Shown here: positions 45,706-57,550 of the stretch, one piece after another | How positions within the stretch are numbered: the first letter of the stretch is position 1 | How the letters are laid out: the number at the start of each line of letters is the position of its first letter | Origin: Ryuthela nishihirai | Lineage: Eukaryota; Arthropoda; Arachnida; Araneae; Heptathelidae | Reading direction: 5' to 3' | NCBI GenBank assembly: GCA_038380435.1 | Contig: JAWZYU010000034.1 | Coordinates: forward strand, 1,594,704-1,658,703 | DNA length: 64,000 nt | Notes under the pieces: generated by a model | Told to the model about the DNA's origin: nothing | Database searches by the model: none | What the model saw: only the letters and a program-made list of their open reading frames with translations | Position numbers and translations under genes: made by a program

Positions 45706-45997
45706 CAACAGATGGAGAAACGTTCATACCCTGCTCTTCATCAGTACGGGACACCAATGGGATCAGTCTTTGATCATTACAATTTGAAACAAATGTACAC
45801 AAACCCAACATAAATATTTCGTATTGGAAACATTCATAGTACTTGAACATTTACCTATAAACTTATTGCTATTAGAAAAAGTGAAATGGTTAATCAAATG
45901 AAAAGTGTAGATTTTTTTAATTATAAAAGGATATCAGGTGCATGAGGGATAAGCTACAACAGGAGCATTAATGGGTAAAATGGCTAGAGAAATGGTA

Positions 45998-46826
45998 CTC
46001 CAAAGGTTGCTTTGGAATGTCTGGATTCCCCCCTCCCCCACTCTGCACTCAGTAGGGGCACTGATTGGCTTGTAAAGGCCAATGCCCATTGGATGGAATA
46101 TTAAGGCGTGGTGTCTGTAAACTGGCTGAATTGTGTGAAAAAAAATTCCATAACCAAAAGACAATCCTAGCAAACCAAGATATAATGCAGACAAACTATG
46201 CTATTTCAAAGCGAAAACAATCGCAGGAGTAAATCATTTTAGGAAAAGCTAAAGCTTTAAAACTTGTAACTAAGGGAGAAATGTCATTCAATCTCCAGTC
46301 TGAAAAATAATTTTGGAATATTTAACACTTCTAATTCAAAATTTATATAAAATGAAACTTGCTGCCATCCATCATTTACCAAAGGCAAAAAAATTAAATA
46401 CTCTCCATAGTAAATACAAATTACCTTTAGCAACAGATTTCAACAATTGTTATAAACATTGAAAAATATCGCTCACGTGGCGGGAACCAAACCTGCAGCT
46501 CTCTAGGTATATGGCGGAGCGCTCTACCGTTAAACTACACATCAGATGCTAAAATCTTCCAGAATAAGACCTATAAATCACCTGGATGTGGTGAACCTTG
46601 TGCCATCTATACTTCTGGAATGGCAACTTTTCCAATTGTTAAATAGGTCATAACGCTTAAGCATTTATAATTAAAATGCACACAATTGGCTAAATAGCTA
46701 GGTCACGAGGCCCCCATGGTTCAGTATCCCATCCAATGGACATTGACGTCTACAAGACAATCGGTGCCCCTACTGAGTGCAGCGTGGGGGAAATTTAGAT
46801 ACATTCCAAGGAACCATTGGAATGCT
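45998..46826. repeat. Inverted pair of SINE A-related pieces around a tRNA-like unit
   Basis: 45998-46112 and 46720-46826 match in opposite orientation (CACTCAGTAGGGGCAC, CCATTGGATGG, TTGGAATGT). They resemble the SINE A body but share a different outer end. A tRNA-like unit (46478-46555) sits between. Confidence 0.7.
46478..46555 (-). repeat. tRNA-like unit
   Basis: Minus strand: GTGTAGTTTAACGGTAGAGC (A box) and GCAGGTTTGGTTCCCGCC (B box). The T stem has a mismatch and the acceptor arms do not pair well, so a functional tRNA gene is unlikely. Confidence 0.55.
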
Positions 46827-47316
46827 GTTACTCCGCCGCATCAATTTTTTTCCGGATGTTTTTAATTTTTGTAATACTTTTAATTAAATATATATTTAAA
46901 AAAATGTATACTACCATAGAAAATATTCAAGCAGAAAACATACAAAAATTTAGGTTTTGCAATTTGGAAAGAAATACACATACCTCAATAAATATACATA
47001 AAATAAAAGCACATCAAAGAATTGTTATTCCTTAATGACAATCGTAATATATTGCAAAATCCTGGTGTAAAAATACAACTTGCACACAAATCATCATTGG
47101 TTCTAATATATAAATGACTTGGAAGGATTTGAAGTACATAACTTCATAGAAAACAGCAATTTTATTAATAACCCTAGCATTCACATAACTACAGATGTTA
47201 TCAGTAGTCATTTAACCTATAGACCATGTGTGATATTCTCTAGTTTTTTACTGCTAATGAGCACTTTTTTATGCACAATAGATAAAATGGTTTGAGGAAC
47301 TAAACTACAAAGATTC

Positions 47317-47497
47317 GTTTAGGTGAAGCATGAAGCCTTGGCTCCTTGTGTTAGAGAGCCATACTGGGTGCACATTAAAGCATGGCCTTTGTAGAATGCC
47401 ACCATGTGTCTCATAACAACCTTCAAGGTTCTGGTGACCTAGCTATTTAGCTCATTGTGTGCAAAATAAAGTGCTTGCTGCTCAGAGGTAAAACAAC
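47317..47497 (+). repeat. SINE family A, 5'-truncated with 9-bp target duplication
   Basis: It matches from the AAGCC.TGG.CC region to CAGAGGTAAAACAACC. CAAAGATTC occurs at 47308-47316 and 47498-47506. Confidence 0.8.
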
Positions 47498-47877
47498 CAA
47501 AGATTCCTCTGTTACTGAAAAATGCACAGAAGAAAAAATTCTCCAGAATCGTGCCAGAGTATTCTTACGGATTGAAGTAATGTCGGCTCATTTTTTTTTC
47601 CCCGCTACTTTAAGTACTTTAAGACTAAACTTTTCACCTATTATTTTCGGTGCCATCTACGATCAACGGGTGCCAACTATTACTTTTTTTTATGTTGCGC
47701 TGAGTAAGATGGAAATAAAGTCTTCACGCTGTTTAGCGTTATTAATGACTGTTCAAGTCCTGTGTATGTCGAATTTTTTTCCAAAAAATATTTATTGATT
47801 TACGTTAAAATGTTGCCCAGGTAACGCTGTGATTGTCAACTCTGTTTAAGATATTACTAAAAATAAAAATTATACAC

Positions 47878-49308
47878 CAGCGCTGTCCAACTATAGCGGC
47901 CCGCGAACAAAATTAAGTTTTTATTTGAAATTTTAAATATCTGTAATCCACCTATACAATTTTTTGTCAACTTATATTTACTTCATATGCAATCTTCAAC
48001 TTACTTATTCTATAAAGTTTACAAAACATTTTTAGGCTGATCGGCAAACTTCTGAAACCTTTTAAGAGCGGTGCGGCATCAAACAAATGTTTTTATGAAG
48101 CTGCAGTAATAAGAAGCATCTAACGACAGCATGAATCTCTTATTGCGCATGCATTGTCGAATGCTGCACTGTATTCTGCATCAGGAGACGTATGGTATTT
48201 CGCTGAGACAACATCGTAATGGAAAGGTCAAAATTACCAGTTCAATTCGTGGCGGAAATCGTTCTCTTACACACAGAATTTAAAGCTTTTTTGGACGAAC
48301 TGCTTTTACATAGCAATATTCGCCTCCAGAAAATGCCTCAAGAGATTTTTTGATGATTTTTTGATTTTTCGAAAAGAAATTCATCTTTCTCATAGAAGTG
48401 GGCACCGAAGAAGATTTAATAGCAAGTTTTGTTGATGAAAATTTTCTATGTTCACTTGCTTTCCTAACAGACATTACAGATTATTTAAATGTCTTGAATA
48501 AATCCTTACAAGGAAAAGAGCAAAACGTGTGCTGTCTTTATAATCATGTTACTGGGTTTAGAAACAAACTAAAATTGTTGAAGTCAAATTTGCAGGAAAA
48601 AATTTAATTCATTTTGAAACTTGTAAAGAGTCTACGAAGAAATGAAGCAACTTAGTAAAACAGTTAATTTTGAAAAAAAAAATTCCTAAATTGGATATCC
48701 TAATTGAAGATTTTCTCAATTTGATTACCTTAACCAAAGTTTAAATTTATTCAGTAATTCATTAAATATTGATATAGGGACTGTAGATCCTAAATATCAA
48801 ATGGAATTATGTGACCTTCAGGCCGACCCAATTTTTTGCTGTTAATAGAGAAACGAATAGAATTGTTCAAACTTTTGCCTAAAGAAAAATATCCAAAAAT
48901 GAAAGATTTTGGACTCCAAATAATTTCTATGTTCGGAAGTATATATATATCTGCGAGCGCACATTTTCTGATATGAAATATATAAAATCAAGATACAGAA
49001 ACTGCTTGAAAGAGTCCGCACTTGAACATATGCTTCGGCTGGTAACAACAAATATCGATATGGACGTAAAAGAAATTATTGCCCAACAACTACGGCCACA
49101 ATGCTCCCATTAAATTTATTATACTTTTGATAAGGGTTAGAAAATTTATATTGATTTATTATTACTTCTTATTTTTCGTATAAATAAAATACTTTTTGTA
49201 GGTGACATGAACTGACTTTTCAATTACCTATCCTATTCTTTGTTTTTGGTCCGCAAAATATTGGCAAAAAAAAATGGCCCGCGGTCTTAGAGAAGTTAAA
49301 CAGCACTG
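47878..49308 (+). mobile_element. Second hAT transposon remnant
   Basis: The left end is CAGCGCTGTCCAACT and the right end, reverse-complemented, is CAGTGCTGTTTAACT; both are hAT-like. The flanks share TATACA (left TTATACAC, right TATACAGT), a plausible but imperfect 8-bp duplication. The transposase fragment occupies most of the interior. The element differs in sequence and transposase type from the 25-kb hAT. Confidence 0.75.
48180..49112 (+). pseudogene. hAT transposase of the ZBED5/GTF2IRD2-like type, decayed
   Basis: Residues in shifting frames: NLFVDENFLCSLAFLTDITD-like sequence, then YLNVLNKSLQGKEQNV and LYNHVTGFRNKLKLLKSNL (48398-48607). YQMELCDLQADPIF follows at about 48800. YICERTFSDMKYIKSRYRN, ESALEHMLRLVTTNID and a short tail end near 49112, which is the hAT dimerisation domain. 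The LTDI..HLN..N..LQGK pattern is characteristic of the transposase group domesticated as GTF2IRD2/FAM200/ZBED5 in vertebrates. At least three frameshifts are present. Confidence 0.75.
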
Positions 49309-50439
49309 TATACAGTAAATCATATGATGGTATACTCAGAATATGACTGAAACAGGATGTGAAGAGCAATCTCGTACGTACTGTATCTAAAAAACTAATC
49401 ACACAAACCACAGATTACAAGATCTGTAAATAAACATGCATAAAATGTGCCCATTCACTTTTACATATAATTGATTGCACTTGTCTTGCATTTAAATGTT
49501 ACATTCCCTACCACCATTAATAATACTGTACAATCATTGGGAAGAAAACCTGATTTTCGACAGAAATTTGGAACAATAAGAATTATATATATGAATTGGA
49601 AGGAAAAGAACGTTTAAGCTTTATTGGTTGCAAGAAATATTCACTTGTGATATAGAATGGAATGAAATTTTTATATATAGCTGTAATACAATTTAATTAC
49701 TCAGTGCAATAAAAAGGGTCAATCGACATATATGACAGCTTATTAAGGAAGTAAAGGTATTACTTATATCTTGATAAGGGTGGCTGTGTGTAGCTTTGCA
49801 AGCACGTAAGAATACACAAAAGATCACTTATTTTTTTGTTGTTGGTAGATGTGTTCTGCTGCTCTAAATTAATGAACATTAAAATATCAGTAACTGTTTG
49901 AAATATGCAAAATTTTAAGATGGTATAAAAATCTGTAAAATGGAAAATACAATTTAATTTTGAAACAAAGTTGCTCAGTACTGTGTTTAGAGCAAGATAT
50001 GTTAACAGCTTTCAGTCAGTGGCAGCCAAAAAGACCATACCATATCCATTCATATAGCAAGGCAGTTTTTTATTCAAATCTGAAAACAACTTAAATGGGA
50101 AATTAAATATATATTAGGCAAAAAATTTATTCACTTATTACAACAAAAGTACAAACACAATTCAGTTAACTTCATAAACTCTTCTAATCACCTCACCATT
50201 GGGCAACTATATATTATATGATAATCATCAATCAGTTTGTAAATAAATGTTTTTTAAAGAATACAATACTTGTTCACAATTAACAAAAGTTACAGTAGAG
50301 GTTCACTAGTTTACATGTGGTTTCTTACATTCTCAATAATTGCCACCATTAATATATATGTAAAACTTTATTTTAGCTTATTTATATATGATCAAAATTT
50401 CCAAATATATTCATTTAAAATACTATTCCTTTGTGACAG
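49309..50439. other. No gene seen
   Basis: AT-rich between the second hAT element and a Tc1-like remnant; no repeats recognised. Confidence 0.5.
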
Positions 50440-51470
50440 GTATTGTCTTTTATTTTGCCAGAAAGCCTTAAGACATACACCAAAGAGCCAAAACATGACC
50501 AGTGAGTATGCAAATCAAAGCAACTGCAGGTAAATTACAGCGCATGTGAAGGTCATGAAACGCTATAAATAACGCCTGATACTGAGTTCTATTAATCAGT
50601 GTTATTCTTGTTCTTCAGATGGGAAAGGCAGCGGACTTAAGTGAGTTTGACAAAGGCCAAATTGTAATGGCCAGACAACACGGTCAGCATTTCCGAGATG
50701 GCTAGGCTTGTGGGGTGCTCACAGTCAGTGTGGTTAGTAGCTTCAAAAAGTAACTCGAGGATAGCAAAGGCTATCCCGTATGGTACGAGCCAACAGAAGG
50801 GATACAATGGCACAATTCGCCCATTTGAATGCTGGTGAAGGGAGTAATGTTCCAAAACACTGCATTGAACCCTGCTGAAAATGGTGGTGTGTAGCTGCAG
50901 GCAGCTCTGAGTGCCTATGCTAACCTCGGTTTATCATCAAAAGCACCTACAATGGGCACACGGATATCAAAACTTTTCTGATGAATCTCGTTTCCAGTTG
51001 CACTATGTGGACTGCCAGGTACGAGTGTGTCATTTACCTGGGGAAGTGTAATGCTTGGGGCAATGTTCTGCTGGAAAACTCGGAGGCCAGTCATTCATGT
51101 GCATGAAACTGACGTCTACCACCTATGTAAACATCATTGCAGACCAGGTACATCCTTTCACGGCCATGGTATATCTATCTAGTAAGTGCCTTCTTTAAGC
51201 AAGATAAATGCACCATGCCACACTGTCCGAATTATTCAAGAATGGTTCGCGCAATGTTAAGAATGTAAGAAGATTTTCAGGTATTGTCAATGCCTCCAAA
51301 TTCCCCAGACATCAATCGTGCATCTGTGGTTTCTGTTGGAACAGCATATCCGATCTGCGGTGGCTCAACCATATAATTTACAAGACTTAAAGGATCTGCT
51401 AGTAATGTGTTGGTACCAGATACTACAAGACACCTTTAGAAATCTTGTAGCATCCTTATTTCGTAGGGCA
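50440..51470 (+). pseudogene. Tc1-like transposase remnant
   Basis: It starts at 50619 with MGKAADLSEFDKGQIVMARQ, a well-known Tc1 N-terminal helix, and breaks about 28 codons in. Later frames show ISFPVALCGLPGTSVSF, GSVMLGAMFCW, INAPCHTVRIIQEWF (51200-51250) and, near 51318-51440, LLEQHIRSAVAQPYNLQDLK then DLLVMCWYQILQDTFRNLVAS, which is the Tc1 C-terminus. Possible left terminal sequence lies around 50467-50500; no matching right end was seen because SINE A follows from 51588. Confidence 0.8.
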
Positions 51471-51587
51471 AGATCTGTTTTAGCTCTTCAGTTCAAGGAA
51501 GAGTATTTTGTTTATCTGCAGGAGACAATGAGGAAAACCATGCTAAGAATGACAGTAAGACATGTAGACCACCACCCGATCAAAAAT

Positions 51588-51790
51588 GCTGTCCATCGGA
51601 TGGGATGTTAAGCTGTGTGCGGGAGAGCCATACCCTGTGCACATTAAAGAATACACTGAATGGCTTTGATGGGAGGCTACCATCTGTATCCTAACCGCTG
51701 TTCCAGTGGGTCCCCTCGCCCAGCCTTCGCAGTCCCTGTGACTTGGCCATTGTGTGCAAAAAGTACCACTCAGAGGTAAAACAACCTAAA
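51588..51790 (+). repeat. SINE family A, 5'-truncated with 12-bp target duplication
   Basis: It starts inside the body at GTCCATCGGATGGGATGTTA and ends with the family tail. CCGATCAAAAAT is repeated exactly at 51576-51587 and 51791-51802. Confidence 0.9.
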
Positions 51791-51804
51791 CCGATCAAAA
51801 ATAC

Positions 51805-52835
51805 ACAAGCCTACCCAAAATATATGAAGGTGTAACCAAAGACCCTTCCTATGATGAAATCCTCTCACTTAAACAGCCCTAGTTTACAGATTACCCATCC
51901 TGGAATATCATTGTACCCAAAATATACAGAGTTATCCCTGAAATCTTGACCCCCTAAACACAAATACTAGCACGAAGATATAATGGAGATTGCCAGAAGA
52001 CATCTTCAAAACTTTGCCATTGTTCAAGGAGATGTACACAGATGGAGCTCTAAATAGAGAAGAGAGGACTGCAGCCAAAGCTTTCTATGATCAGCAAGAA
52101 AACCATAGTAGCAACTTCATCTTAAACCACATGCACCAGATTCACCAATACTGAATTGGTGGCTTTAAAGCAAGCTAAGCTCTTTTATGGCCCAGCAAAG
52201 GAAAAGCAAAAATTTTGCTCTCACTACTGAAAGGACCCATCAAATGCTGCCACCAAAATCTCGCACAGTGGCCAAGTGGTTAGCACGCTTGGCTATTGAT
52301 TTAAGGGACCTGGGTATAGCATGGATGTGTGTCGTTTTTCTGCTGATGTCCTGCCATCCTCAGACCTTTGTGGCAAGCAGCTGCTTGAGGGGGTATTTAT
52401 TATTACATTCTGGATTATTACTGATGTAAATAGATAACGATATTCATTTCCAGTTGCTTACAAACCATATTGGACTTACTGAGAATGTTATATCCTCACT
52501 CACCAAAGATATCAAGCCCAATCCCCTGTAAATACCAACTATCACAACCTCGACACAGGTAAAGCAGATTTCCAAAAGAACACTTAAGAAATTTTTCTCC
52601 GAACAAATTTCTAAGATCATCTTCTTAATCATAGAAGACATATCTACATAGCTATCAGAAATTTTCTCTGCTTTAAAGATTACCAGACTTTGGATTGGAC
52701 AAACAAGACTAAATAACAAGATTCACCTGATGAAAGACAGTCGCACATGTGCTTTTAAACTGCCCACAATATCGTTCATTCTATTCGAAGCTGCACTACA
52801 GGATTTCATACTAAATAGCAGAGTTCACCAATAAA
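51805..52835 (+). pseudogene. LINE remnant with RNase H-like segment
   Basis: The plus strand reads KDPSYDEILSLKQP, then LPLFKEMYTDGALNREERTA around 52020-52070 (YTDG is the first RNase H motif). After a family B SINE (52258-52405) it continues with ALKITRLWIGQTRLNNKIHL and later sequence around 52670-52810, like the segment that follows RNase H in I-type LINEs. Several stops are present. No reverse transcriptase is left upstream. Confidence 0.5.
52258..52405 (+). repeat. SINE family B with deleted B box, inserted in a LINE remnant
   Basis: Head GTGGCCAAGTGGTTAGCACG to GGGACCTGGGTATAGCATGG; the B box and adjacent bases are lost, so this copy could no longer be transcribed from an internal pol III promoter. 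Confidence 0.82.
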
Positions 52836-53640
52836 ATTACATGCGGTTCTTAAAATCCATAGACCTCTCCCACAGAATATCCCTCATACCTCTCCCTAGG
52901 AGTAAAAGAAAAAGGTGGGGGGAAGAGAAACAATCAAAAATTATTAGGAGGCTTAATAATAGTATTTTTAATCTGGGCACTTCAACTAAGAAACCTCCTT
53001 TATATCATATAAAAAATCTTTTGCGAACTAGAACTTTATTATGTTAGCAGAAACAATTCTGAAATATGACTCCGCCACCTCTATTAGCATTACCAACACA
53101 GCCTACATATGGTAGCTTTACCTACCACTAAAGCATTACTACACATAGAATTCTATAATCCAATGCAACCTTTATTTATATCTGTTGTACCATATGAAAG
53201 AACCTTTGTGTCTGACCAAGATTTTGATAAATTAGAATCAAAAATATATCTAGCTCAGTCCTGCTAAGCCTAAATTTGTCAATCAATGAACTTCCCAGCA
53301 GCATCTGATCCACCATCAAATATTTGCTTTCTTCACTCTATGGTGATATTGCAAAAATATATATATAATTTCGTATCAGAAATTCTAATATAATTTCAAC
53401 TTTTCCTATCTCTCTCTCTTGGTGGAATTTTAAATTGTTAAACTGGTAATGTTTGCTATGAGAAATATGATTGATAATGGCTTCCAAGATTCTTGTGATA
53501 ATAATGTGCATGTGTAGTTGAATGTTTTAAAATGAAAGTTGATCCAAAAAGTGTATATAAAGTAGTTTAACATTTCAATACATGTTTAATGTGATCTCCA
53601 AATAGTTTGCTGTATTTGTGCGAAAACTCATAAAAAAAAA
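52836..53640. other. No clear gene; may continue the RNase H-bearing LINE remnant
   Basis: The 68-codon frame at 52841-53047 (basic, RSKRKRWGEEKQSK) follows the LINE remnant directly but shows no known motif. Confidence 0.35.
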
Positions 53641-53985
53641 ATTACCCCTTAAGCAACAGTTTGCCATAGATCTGACAGAAGCTGCTCACATAATGCACCA
53701 ATGAGGTCACTGAGAAAGACGTGAAAAAGGAACAGCTATGCCTTATATGGGTATGGGGCTCAAACCAAGGCCACCTCGATAAATAAACCTCAAACCTGGA
53801 CACCTCAGTAACGGAAGACCTAAGTTCGAAAAATATAGCAGTTGTTTATATATATATATTTTTTAAATTTAATTGGTAGTTAAATAAAAAAATAAATACC
53901 CCCTGAAGCAGCTGCTTGCCACAGAGGTCTGACAGGAGCCTGTCAGTTTATATGCCATAGTAGAAGGTCTGTGAGGATGGCAGGA
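53641..53985 (-). repeat. SINE family B, two minus-strand copies
   Basis: 53890-53985 is a clean 3' portion (CCCCCTGAAGCAGCTGCTTG to GAGGATGGCAGGA). 53641-53790 is an older related copy (AGCAACAGTTTGCCATAG to GGGGCTCAAACCAAGGCC). Confidence 0.7.
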
Positions 53986-54382
53986 TTACTTATATTTAAA
54001 AATCTGGTAAATAATTTTAAAATATTCTCAAGTATGTAATAAAATTCTTATGAATAAATAATTTTATTGTAAATGATTTTAAAATAAATAGCTTTAACTT
54101 AAATTTTAAGCAAATTACATGACTTTAATTTTTATCCATAGTAATCCTTCCTTCCTTTACTCAAAGCTGTTGAGGCCTAGTGTATTAAGGTGGCCTTGCT
54201 CAAACCCAGTTCCCAAAATTTCCACAGTTGTATCAAAAGAACTGTTATCTATGTCAACAGTCTTTTTTTTTTTCGAGACAAAATACATATATTACAAACC
54301 AAATCTGAAGAAAGTGAAAGATTTAATATCACATGGTTGGTAATTATTATTACAAATCTATAAGATATATTTAAACAAAAGT

Positions 54383-54758
54383 TGGGTTGTTTTACCTCTA
54401 AGCGGCACTTTTTTGCGCACCATGGGTTAAATGGCCAGGTCACATGGACCCTGAAGGCTCAGAGATGGTTGGGGGAGGGGACCCACTGAAACAGCTGTTG
54501 GGAGGCAGATGGTAATCTCCCATAAAGCCATCCAGCATGTTCTTTAACGTGTAAAGGTTATGGCTCTTACGCACACACAGCCACGGCTTAACGCCCCATC
54601 CAACGGATTGTAGCCTTTAGGGAGCCCATCGGTGTCCCCTACTGACTGTGGACAGGACAGGGAATTTTGCGGAGATAAATCTCAACACTGACCGAGCTGG
54701 GACTCGAACCTGGGAACTAAAGATTACAAGCCTGGCATGCTACCGACTGAGCCACCCC
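54383..54758 (-). repeat. SINE family A, full length with 12-13-bp target duplication
   Basis: Minus strand: head with GGTTCGAGTCCCAG and tail TAAAACAACCCAA. TTTAAACAAAAGT is found at 54370-54382 and 54759-54771. Confidence 0.9.
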
Positions 54759-55156
54759 TTTAAACAAAAGTAATATTAATGTTACTATATCTGGAACATT
54801 CATAAAAAATCCTCTGAAACATAGGGTAAAATTTACCAAATTTATGCAATTGATAAACTAAAGATACCATATAACAGAGTAGCTGAAGTAAGCTGTCAGG
54901 GTTTGACATAATATAAATCGATTAAGCTAAGCTGCACAAATTATCTCGTAGAATATGACATTTTGTGCTACAAAAGTAATGGTTATATTGGTCTTCACAA
55001 TACTGAAAGAATCCCTCTTGACTGGTATGTACTAAAGCACTTTTACTTAGTGCATGATGCACATTATATTTTGCATTACCCTATTTCTTGCGGCTCTTTA
55101 AAAGTAATGTGTATGTGTGGGGTTGCAAGATTCAAGACACCACCTAGATTAAGAAA

Positions 55157-55426
55157 GGGTTGTGTTTTTTTACCTCTGAGCACACGAGCTAAATGGCCAG
55201 GTCACATGGACCCTGAGGACTCGGAGAAGTTTGGGGCTGGTGATCCACAAGACAACTGTTAGGAAACAGACTCATCAATGCCATCTAGCATGTTCTTTAA
55301 CGTTCAAAGGGTATGGCTCTCCCGCACACAGAGCCACTGCTTTTCCAGCCCATCAGTGTCCCCCTACTGACCGAGGGCAAGGTTGAAAGTCATGCAGAGA
55401 TAAATCTCTCACGTTGACCCAGCTGC
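55157..55426 (-). repeat. SINE family A, truncated at the head
   Basis: It runs from the inverted tail (TTTTTACCTCTGAGC) to GACCCAGCTG in the tRNA-like part. Internal deletions are present. Confidence 0.75.
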
Positions 55427-55739
55427 GAAATTAGGATATGAAATGCATTTTAAAAATTACACAATGAACGTGCTTCCAGGAGCGAACTCTGAAACAAGGA
55501 CAGCTCTCCATTTTCAGCGAAGTGGCACTGTATGGTGACGTTAGGGTTGTTTAAAACTTTCACATGGTTTCACTGGAGATGGGCGCATCCTTGCTCCGAA
55601 AAGCAACTGAGTTTGCTGAAAACTTTAATGTGCAAATAGTTTGATAAAAATCTTGGAAGTTGGCTTCAAAAATTTTATTACTGAGCGACAGAGAACTTTC
55701 AGTTGCATAGGTGAATCAGAACAATCAGTTTATGATATA

Positions 55740-56891
55740 CACAGTTGTATCAGAATAACATGACCACCCACGGAATCACAGTGTACCCACCCAGGTGCTT
55801 GACAGAGTGCACATGACAAGGTCGACCACACGGAGATGTAAGTGGCCGGCTAGAACAGATGAGTCATAGCATGAGCACAATGGGCAGAAGTATTGATTTC
55901 ACGGACGTTCAAAAAGAAGTGATCATCGGCTACCACACCAAGGGTGGAAGCATCTCGGAAACAGCAGACTTCATGGGCTGTTCGCAAGGTGCTGTAGTAA
56001 GAATGGACCGGTGGCACACCAAGTACCCCCAGACGTCATAATTGTGAACTCCCAAAGGCCATCGACCCCAGAGGAGAAGTTGACGTAAAGGGCAATCGAC
56101 GCGCAACAGTGAAGCAATTGGCCACTCAAATGAATTCTGGGGTACCTATGTATGTGTCCCCGATCGATAATAGTAGAGCGAACCCTGTTATGCATGGGTC
56201 TCCGGAGTTGACACTGCGTAAAGGTGCCCATATTAACCAAGGTCCATCGGCAACAACGCCTGCAATTTGCACAGGACTACCGTCATTGGACAGTGGAAGA
56301 GTGGAAAAAGGTTAATAATAATAAGGTTGCCTTCTACTAATCGAGGTTTCTACTCCACAGAAGTGGCAGATACAGCATCAGACACACGAGAACCAACACC
56401 CGGATACGTTTGTCAGTCAGGTACAGGCCAGCAGTGTGCATGTCTGGGGGATGTTTTCCTGGGACTGCTGGTACCACAGGATGGGTTCCTGAATGCCAAT
56501 GGCTACCTGTCCATCCTTGCTGACCACATGCAGCCCTTCATGTTGGACATTTACCCTGATGGTGTCTACCAACAGGACAATGCACCCTGCCATGTCCCTA
56601 AGGTGGTGCGTGACTGGTTCCAGCGACATGACAGTAATGTCTCCATTCTCCCTTGGCCGGCGAAATCACCCGACCTCAATCCTATAGAACACTTGTAGGA
56701 CTATTCGGATCGACAAGTTCGGTGCGGACCCACAACCATGTCGTCTCCAGAACCTCTGCTGGTGTCCGAATGGCCACGTGTGCCTCTGGTAACCTTCCAG
56801 GGCCTCATTGCATCCATGCCACTGTCATGTGGACCAAGGGTGGCTATTCCCATTATTAGGTAGGTGGTCATATTATTCTGATATAACTGTG
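55740..56891 (+). mobile_element. Tc1-like transposon with both TIRs and TA target site
   Basis: The left terminus CACAGTTGTATCAGAATAAC and the right terminus (inverted: CACAGTTATATCAGAATAAT) agree over about 30 bases, and TGACCACC is conserved at the inner edge. TA flanks each end (55738-55739, 56892-56893). At 1,152 bp the length fits a full Tc1-type element. The transposase inside is frameshifted, so it is inactive by itself. Confidence 0.9.
55859..56698 (+). pseudogene. Tc1-like transposase, frameshifted
   Basis: 55859-56041 encodes MGRSIDFTDVQKEVIIGYHT, then GGSISETADFMGCSQGAVVR, the first helix-turn-helix. 56105 on reads TVKQLATQMNSG (second DNA-binding half). 56430-56698 reads GLLVPQDGFLNANGYLSILA, then YQQDNAPCHVPKVVRDWFQR (second catalytic Asp) and LPWPAKSPDLNPIEHL (third acidic residue). 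The first catalytic WSDES motif is not readable. Frameshifts near 56040 and 56300 and a stop after IEHL break the frame. Confidence 0.85.
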
Positions 56892-57042
56892 TATATCACA
56901 AAGGAAATCCCGAGGACATAGAGCATTAATGGTTGATTGTGTAAATTTACATTCTGATCAATCCACATGTTTTAATTGCAATGTTTTGCTATATACTCAG
57001 TTTTGAGCAGTTTACTAATGTGAAAAATGGGCTTGGCATATT

Positions 57043-57426
57043 TTAAAAAAAATGTAAAACAGGAGTAGGAAAAATTTCAGGTGCTAAAAGCAACCAAAAA
57101 TTTAGTGCTGTTGACTGAAATGTTATGTGAATCATTAGAATTCTCATAACAGCAGACTCCAGGGATTTAGAAAAGTTTTTGGACGTGATGTACATAAAAG
57201 AACTTAAGTCACTTGGAAAAATAATAGCTTTACATAACATGCTTCTATTTTCGAGTTGTTTTATTAAAAGTTTGCCTACATAACAAAGATTGTTTTGTAG
57301 ATACTGAGAAATAACTAGTTGTTTGAATTTAATTATATTGTTATCCTCAGGATTATGATCTAGCATGTGCTCATTAAGTTCTTTCCCAATAACCTTTTCT
57401 GTAGTTGCAATTTTTAATTTCAGCAA
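57043..57426 (-). CDS. Unrecognised 127-codon open frame
   Basis: The frame starts MLKLKIATTEKVIGKELNEH and contains a Lys/Glu/Asn-rich N-terminal half (FKQLVISQYLQNNL). No domain, signal peptide or splice context is evident. It could be a decayed transposon segment or chance in AT-rich DNA. Confidence 0.15.
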   Translation of the reverse strand: MLKLKIATTEKVIGKELNEHMLDHNPEDNNIIKFKQLVISQYLQNNLCYVGKLLIKQLENRSMLCKAIIFPSDLSSFMYITSKNFSKSLESAVMRILMIHITFQSTALNFWLLLAPEIFPTPVLHFF

Positions 57427-57550
57427 TAAGTTTTTAATTTTAAAAATGCCAGTAGTGGATTCAAATAAACGAAACGTTTTCTCAGCTTCCTAACACAAGA
57501 CGTCAACAAGCTAGAAGACAGATTTTGATGCTAAACTTAAGCTACATATA

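Noticed and set aside
46478..46555. Functional tRNA gene
   Set aside because: A and B boxes are present but the acceptor stem does not pair and the T stem has a mismatch; called tRNA-like instead.
53340..53375. TA-rich microsatellite-like strings (also 30700-30712, 53850-53860)
   Set aside because: Short simple repeats of only a few units, common in AT-rich DNA.
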